Source of the DNA: Chloroflexota bacterium
Lineage (GTDB): Bacteria; Chloroflexota; FW602-bin22; JACPRP01
Length of the DNA stretch: 14,692 nucleotides
Assembly: GCA_016210495.1 (NCBI GenBank)
Contig: JACQUC010000045.1
Location: 1-14,692 of the forward strand
Direction: 5' to 3'
The notes under the pieces were generated by a model that saw only the letters and a list, made by a program, of their open reading frames with translations, was not told the origin of the DNA and searched no databases. Below are positions 11,472 through 14,692 of this stretch, in pieces. The position numbers were made by a program, and so were the translations under genes. Position 1 is the stretch's first letter, and every line of letters begins with the position of its first letter.

Positions 11472-12731
11472 GTGACCGAGAGCTACCAGGGACGAATCCA
11501 CCTGCTGCAAAAGCAGGTTATGAATCGATACTACAAGAGGCTGACGCAGGCGGCAGAGGAGGGAACCCAGCCGGCGGTCTATATGCTGGTGAGCGGCAAT
11601 CCGATCGAGCTATTACAGGCTTTCGATATGCTGCCGGTCTATCCCGAGGTCAATTGCCTTCAGATCGCCGCCAAGAAACTGGTGCTGCCCTACATCCAGA
11701 AGGCCGAGGAAATGGGCTACTCCATGGATAACTGCGCCTACGTCAAGGCCGACGTCGGGTTGTATTTCAGCGGCCTCGAAACGCCGTTCGCCAGGATTCC
11801 CAAGCCGTCGCTCATCCTCTGCAACTTCGTGGGCTGCAACGTCTACCTGAACTGGTTCGAGCATTTGGCCGAGTACACCGGCGCGCAGGTCTTCACCCTG
11901 GACATACCGTTCCCGAGGGATCCGGGGCAGGGCAGCCGGCGGGAGGACGTGCAGTATGTGGTGAATCAGCTCACAGAGCTCATCAAGGTTCTCGAGCGAA
12001 TGACCGGACGACGCTACGACGAGGACAGGCTGAAGCAGGTGTTGAAGCTGGCCGGCGAAACAGAGGACTACTGGTCCAGGATCAAGGACCTCACCAAGCG
12101 TGTGCCTACGCCATTCGATGCGTACTTCGACGCCGTCACGCTGATGGCGCCGCTCTACTGTGTGCGCGGCTCCGAAGAGGGCCTGATGTTCTTCCAGGAG
12201 GCGTACAAAGAGCTCGAAGAGCGGGCCCGTCTGGGCATAAGTCCGGTCGAGCAGGAACGCTTCAGGTACGTTATCGAGGGTCCCCCACCCTGGCCATATC
12301 TGAAGACCTTCCGCGACCTGTTCACGAAATGGGGCGCCGTATCGGTGGCATCGACGTATTCGACGGTTGGCGGGCTCTGGGAGTTCGGCTTCCGCCACGA
12401 TGCCGACCGGCCTTTGGAAAGCATCGCGGAGCACATGCTCGCCCAGAACTACACCAACTCGAACCTCTTGCAGCGATACGACCAGATAAGGCGGTACGTG
12501 GACGAGTGGTCCGCCGACGCACTGGTCATCCATTCGGTGAAGAGTTGTCGCCTGTTCTCGGCGGGGCAGGGCGACATGCGCGAGTATTTCGTGCGCGAAC
12601 TGGAGGTGCCGACGCTGCTGATCGAGTCGGACCTCGAGGATCCTCGCTACTTCTCCGAAGCCCAGATCAAGAACCGGGTGGATGCGTTCTTCGAATCGCT
12701 GGGACACAAGAGGATCCTGAAGAGCGCGTAG
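11472..12731 (+). CDS. 2-hydroxyacyl-CoA dehydratase / benzoyl-CoA reductase-type subunit
   Basis: A 419-residue protein of the HgdB/BcrB-C superfamily (2-hydroxyacyl-CoA dehydratase D component). These subunits hold a [4Fe-4S] cluster and, after ATP-driven activation by a separate activator, do difficult one-electron reductions or dehydrations on CoA thioesters in anaerobes. The three expected cluster cysteines are present: C88 in NCAYVKADVG, C122 in NFVGCNVYLNWFE, and C359 in HSVKSCRLFS. Other landmarks are GPPPWPYLKTFRDLF (about 270-284) and ESDLEDPRYFSEAQIKNRV near the C-terminus. A GTG at 11472 is chosen since AGGTGG sits five bases upstream; a GTG at 11463 is the alternative. No second subunit or activator ATPase lies next to it here, so its partner and substrate are unknown. 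A TatD-like hydrolase follows after a palindromic repeat. Confidence 0.9.
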   Translation: MTESYQGRIHLLQKQVMNRYYKRLTQAAEEGTQPAVYMLVSGNPIELLQAFDMLPVYPEVNCLQIAAKKLVLPYIQKAEEMGYSMDNCAYVKADVGLYFSGLETPFARIPKPSLILCNFVGCNVYLNWFEHLAEYTGAQVFTLDIPFPRDPGQGSRREDVQYVVNQLTELIKVLERMTGRRYDEDRLKQVLKLAGETEDYWSRIKDLTKRVPTPFDAYFDAVTLMAPLYCVRGSEEGLMFFQEAYKELEERARLGISPVEQERFRYVIEGPPPWPYLKTFRDLFTKWGAVSVASTYSTVGGLWEFGFRHDADRPLESIAEHMLAQNYTNSNLLQRYDQIRRYVDEWSADALVIHSVKSCRLFSAGQGDMREYFVRELEVPTLLIESDLEDPRYFSEAQIKNRVDAFFESLGHKRILKSA

Positions 12732-12734
12732 GAC

Positions 12735-12838
12735 GTCTGAACCGCAGATTGACGCTGATTAATGGATTACGCAGATTGTCGGCGTGTAGCGATTCGCATC
12801 TGCGTAATCCCCTAATCTGCTGAATATGCGGTTCAGAC
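12735..12838. repeat. 104-bp palindromic element with two nested perfect stems
   Basis: Outer arms GTCTGAACCGCA (12735-12746) and TGCGGTTCAGAC (12827-12838) are perfect. Inner arms GGATTACGCAGAT (12764-12776) and ATCTGCGTAATCC (12798-12810) are also perfect. GCAGATT (12744-12750) pairs with AATCTGC (12814-12820). It fills the gap between the dehydratase subunit and the hydrolase and could be a MITE-like or REP-like element. No terminator T-run follows. Confidence 0.9.
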
Positions 12839-12869
12839 CTCGTGGCACCAGGAGGGCAGGAAAGATAAT

Positions 12870-13652
12870 ATGAGAATCTTCGACGCACACATTCACGTCG
12901 ATACGAGGGGCATTGGCGACCTGAAGACCCTGGCCCTGTTCGGCACCGAGGCGGTCGTGACCTGTGCCCACGACTACATGGACTTTTCCTGTGCGGCCAG
13001 CGTGCTCGACCATTGGAACCGCATAATGACGCTCGACCGCAAAAGGCTGGCCGCCAACAACATCCAGGCGTTCATCGCGCTGGGGCTGCACCCGGGGGGC
13101 ATCCCCAGGACCGGCGAAGAAGAGGTGCTGGGCAAGCTAAGAGAGAAGCTCGGCATCGAAGGAGTCGTGGCCATCGGAGAGATCGGCCTCCACAGGTACA
13201 CGGAGGACGAGCTTAGGGTGTTTCGCCGCCAGCTCGACCTTGGCAAAGAGCTAAACAAGCCGTGCATCGTGCACACGCCCGAGCGCCAGAAGGCGGAGGT
13301 TACCCGGCGCGTTCTGGACGTCATCACGGACGTGGGAATAGACAAAGACCTGGTACTGATCGATCACGTCAACGAGGACACCTTCGAGATGGTCAGGAGC
13401 TTCGGCGGTTGGATCGGCCTGTCGGTGCAAACCGGCAAGCTGAGCGACGAGCGTGCCGCATCTCTGATCGCCGCGCACGGCGCCGACCGGGTTATCCTGA
13501 ACTCGGATCTTGCCTCGCTGTCCGACGACGTCCTGGCGCTGCCGAAGGCGGTCTTCCAGATGAAGAGGATGAGCCTGCCCCGGCGGGAGATCGAGCGGGC
13601 GGTTTTCGACAACGCTGTGGCGTTCTTTGGGGCGGAAAATGGAACCCCCTAG
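12870..13652 (+). CDS. TatD-like metal-dependent hydrolase (TIM barrel)
   Basis: A 260-residue amidohydrolase-fold protein with the full set of TatD-type metal ligands in order: H7 and H9 in DAHIHVD, E104 in GEIGLH, H135 in IVHTPE, H166 in LIDHVNED and D213 in ILNSDLAS. GLHPGG (72-77) is a further family motif. It differs from E. coli TatD in details, notably TCAHDYMDF near residue 31, and resembles the mostly archaeal-type branch of predicted TIM-barrel hydrolases (COG1099-like, from memory). TatD proteins are known as nucleases or deacylases; the substrate here is open. The start is supported by AGGAAAG upstream. It follows the dehydratase subunit on the same strand, 138 bases away, so a shared transcript and a role in CoA-ester or metabolite handling are possible but unproven. 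Its stop overlaps that of the convergent Kelch gene. Confidence 0.9.
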   Translation: MRIFDAHIHVDTRGIGDLKTLALFGTEAVVTCAHDYMDFSCAASVLDHWNRIMTLDRKRLAANNIQAFIALGLHPGGIPRTGEEEVLGKLREKLGIEGVVAIGEIGLHRYTEDELRVFRRQLDLGKELNKPCIVHTPERQKAEVTRRVLDVITDVGIDKDLVLIDHVNEDTFEMVRSFGGWIGLSVQTGKLSDERAASLIAAHGADRVILNSDLASLSDDVLALPKAVFQMKRMSLPRREIERAVFDNAVAFFGAENGTP

Positions 13653-14692
13653 CGAAAAACCATAGGAAGGCGAAAAAGATACTGACCGGTATATTCAAAC
13701 GTTTCGGCAATGGGCCGCCCGTCACGCAAGCCGCCAAAGAACAGGATCGCGGTTCCGGGCGTGGTCCGGGGAGCCAATCCCAGGTTTTGTAATTCCCTCT
13801 GAGCGCTAAATGGTGACCTGGGAATAACGACCGCCGACGAAAACGAATGGGGGCTAACCTTTGCTTTTGGCGCCCAATTGACTGCGACGGTGTCAAACTC
13901 CCACGTATCATCCAGATCAGTGACGACCCCGGATGAGTTGTACCCCCGGCCGGTGGCGATTGTGATTTTGTTGGCTGAAAACGTTGCCACGGGAAAAGCG
14001 CGCCGCGAAGGCCGGTCGCCCTCTACCACAATGTTTTCCCACGTGTTAGTGTTCAGGTCATAGCTCAGCAAATCGTTTCGGAAGTCATCGTTGTAGCCGC
14101 CAAGGACGTACATCTTGCCGCCGGTATCATTGGCGACCGCTCTGTGTCCATAGACGGGAATTCCGCCGTTTGCCCTCTGTGTCCAGGTGTTAGAGCCGCG
14201 CCCGGTATTGAATGCCCATAAATCATTGACTGCGCCTTCAGCGGTCCTGCCGCCATAGACGAAGATCTGGCCAAACATAGCCACGGTGCTATGACCAGTC
14301 CGCGCCGCCGGCTTCGAGAGACCACTGACGACCTGTTCTTGCCATAGTCTCGAGAGGGGGTCATACATCCAAATATCCTGGAGGAGTCCACCGTCGCCTT
14401 CCCCAAAGAGAATGTACATCTTCTCGCCCAGAGCAACCGCGCTGTGATTCTTGCGGGCCGGCGGCGGGTTGTTGGCCGGTTCTTCAGGTGCCCAAATAGT
14501 CGGGTCCGGATCAGACGCGAAAATATCATTGAGCAACATGCTGGCGGGAACGTAGCCACTCACCCCCGCCGAAGACGAAATCGGCAGGGTGTCGGAGACA
14601 TAAGCGGTCGCTCCGCCAAAGAGATAGACCTTGCCATTGAGGTTGACCATCGAATGGCCATAACGCGGCGATGGTTCCCCGGCCACCAGCAA
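13649..14692 (-). CDS. Kelch-repeat beta-propeller protein, N-terminus outside the window
   Basis: The frame is open to the right edge, so the true start and any signal peptide lie outside; 347 residues are visible. At least five Kelch repeats are seen, each with the hydrophobic strand and double glycine: GHSMVNLNGKVYLFGG, HSAVALGEKMYILFG, GHSTVAMFGQIFVYGG, HRAVANDTGGKMYVLGG and a degenerate ATFSANKITIATGRG, then GTAILFFGGLRD near the end. Kelch repeats form a beta-propeller that usually binds protein or carbohydrate; bacterial examples are often extracellular. The C-terminus YLFRLPMVFR resembles the LPLV-R ends that I associate with exported Chloroflexota proteins. The stop TAG (13651-13649) shares CTAG with the stop of the convergent hydrolase gene. 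Confidence 0.88.
   Translation of the reverse strand: MLVAGEPSPRYGHSMVNLNGKVYLFGGATAYVSDTLPISSSAGVSGYVPASMLLNDIFASDPDPTIWAPEEPANNPPPARKNHSAVALGEKMYILFGEGDGGLLQDIWMYDPLSRLWQEQVVSGLSKPAARTGHSTVAMFGQIFVYGGRTAEGAVNDLWAFNTGRGSNTWTQRANGGIPVYGHRAVANDTGGKMYVLGGYNDDFRNDLLSYDLNTNTWENIVVEGDRPSRRAFPVATFSANKITIATGRGYNSSGVVTDLDDTWEFDTVAVNWAPKAKVSPHSFSSAVVIPRSPFSAQRELQNLGLAPRTTPGTAILFFGGLRDGRPIAETFEYTGQYLFRLPMVFR

Noticed and set aside
11613..12707. 364-codon minus-strand frame opposite the dehydratase subunit
   Set aside because: Antisense shadow; the plus-strand product has all the expected family motifs.
1..14692. tRNA, rRNA, CRISPR array, prophage or intact insertion sequence
   Set aside because: No cloverleaf, rRNA core motif, regularly spaced direct repeat series, or transposase gene was found by reading both strands.

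Overview
The window reads as chromosomal DNA of an uncultivated, probably anaerobic member of the Chloroflexota. This is an inference from four things: a secreted-protein module (residues 14-90 of the protein at 3943-4803) that I associate with that phylum; exported proteins with Pro/Thr linkers or a C-terminal LPMVFR-type tail; many short palindromic repeats ending in CCCCTAC; and a mix of dissimilatory-type sulfur genes with a 2-hydroxyacyl-CoA dehydratase-family subunit. No rRNA, tRNA, CRISPR array or intact transposase was seen.

Left part (1-6660, all genes on the minus strand). A sulfate-activation operon leaves the window at its left edge: sat (ATP sulfurylase), then a translationally coupled 100-residue protein of unknown function, then the first 25 codons of aprB (adenylylsulfate reductase beta subunit). 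It has a good sigma70-type promoter at 1831-1859. Next come two secreted proteins of unknown function. The first has three tandem 60-residue repeats and a near-consensus promoter; the second has a CRP/FNR-like palindrome upstream. Then follow a 30-residue membrane peptide and a YeiH-family putative sulfate exporter. The exporter is divergent from a LysR-type regulator (6679-7566, plus strand), and the shared intergenic region holds both promoters and a candidate operator. With sat/apr, this makes the left half a sulfur-oxyanion region.

Middle part (7567-9050, plus strand). Two small zinc-ribbon proteins are preceded or separated by RNA-structured leaders and closed by a strong intrinsic terminator. 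They are followed by a scar in which the 5' ends of two unrelated antitoxin genes (Phd/YefM-like and HicB-like) are joined break to break.

Right part (9051-14692). A CcdA/DsbD-type membrane thiol-redox protein (plus) has its 3' end duplicated together with a palindromic element. Two envelope proteins on the minus strand follow (a DUF1264 protein and a secreted protein that may be OB-fold-like), behind a promoter that carries a second CRP-like site. A 2-hydroxyacyl-CoA dehydratase/benzoyl-CoA reductase-type subunit and a TatD-type metal hydrolase (plus) come next, separated by a large palindromic repeat. Last is a Kelch-repeat protein (minus) that runs off the right edge; its stop codon overlaps that of the hydrolase.

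The most unusual signal is a family of short hairpins with different but self-complementary arms and a constant CCC(C)TAC tail. At two places (111-210 and 9788-9943) the hairpin and the 3' tail of the neighbouring gene occur as a tandem duplication, and at two genes the hairpin border supplies the stop codon.
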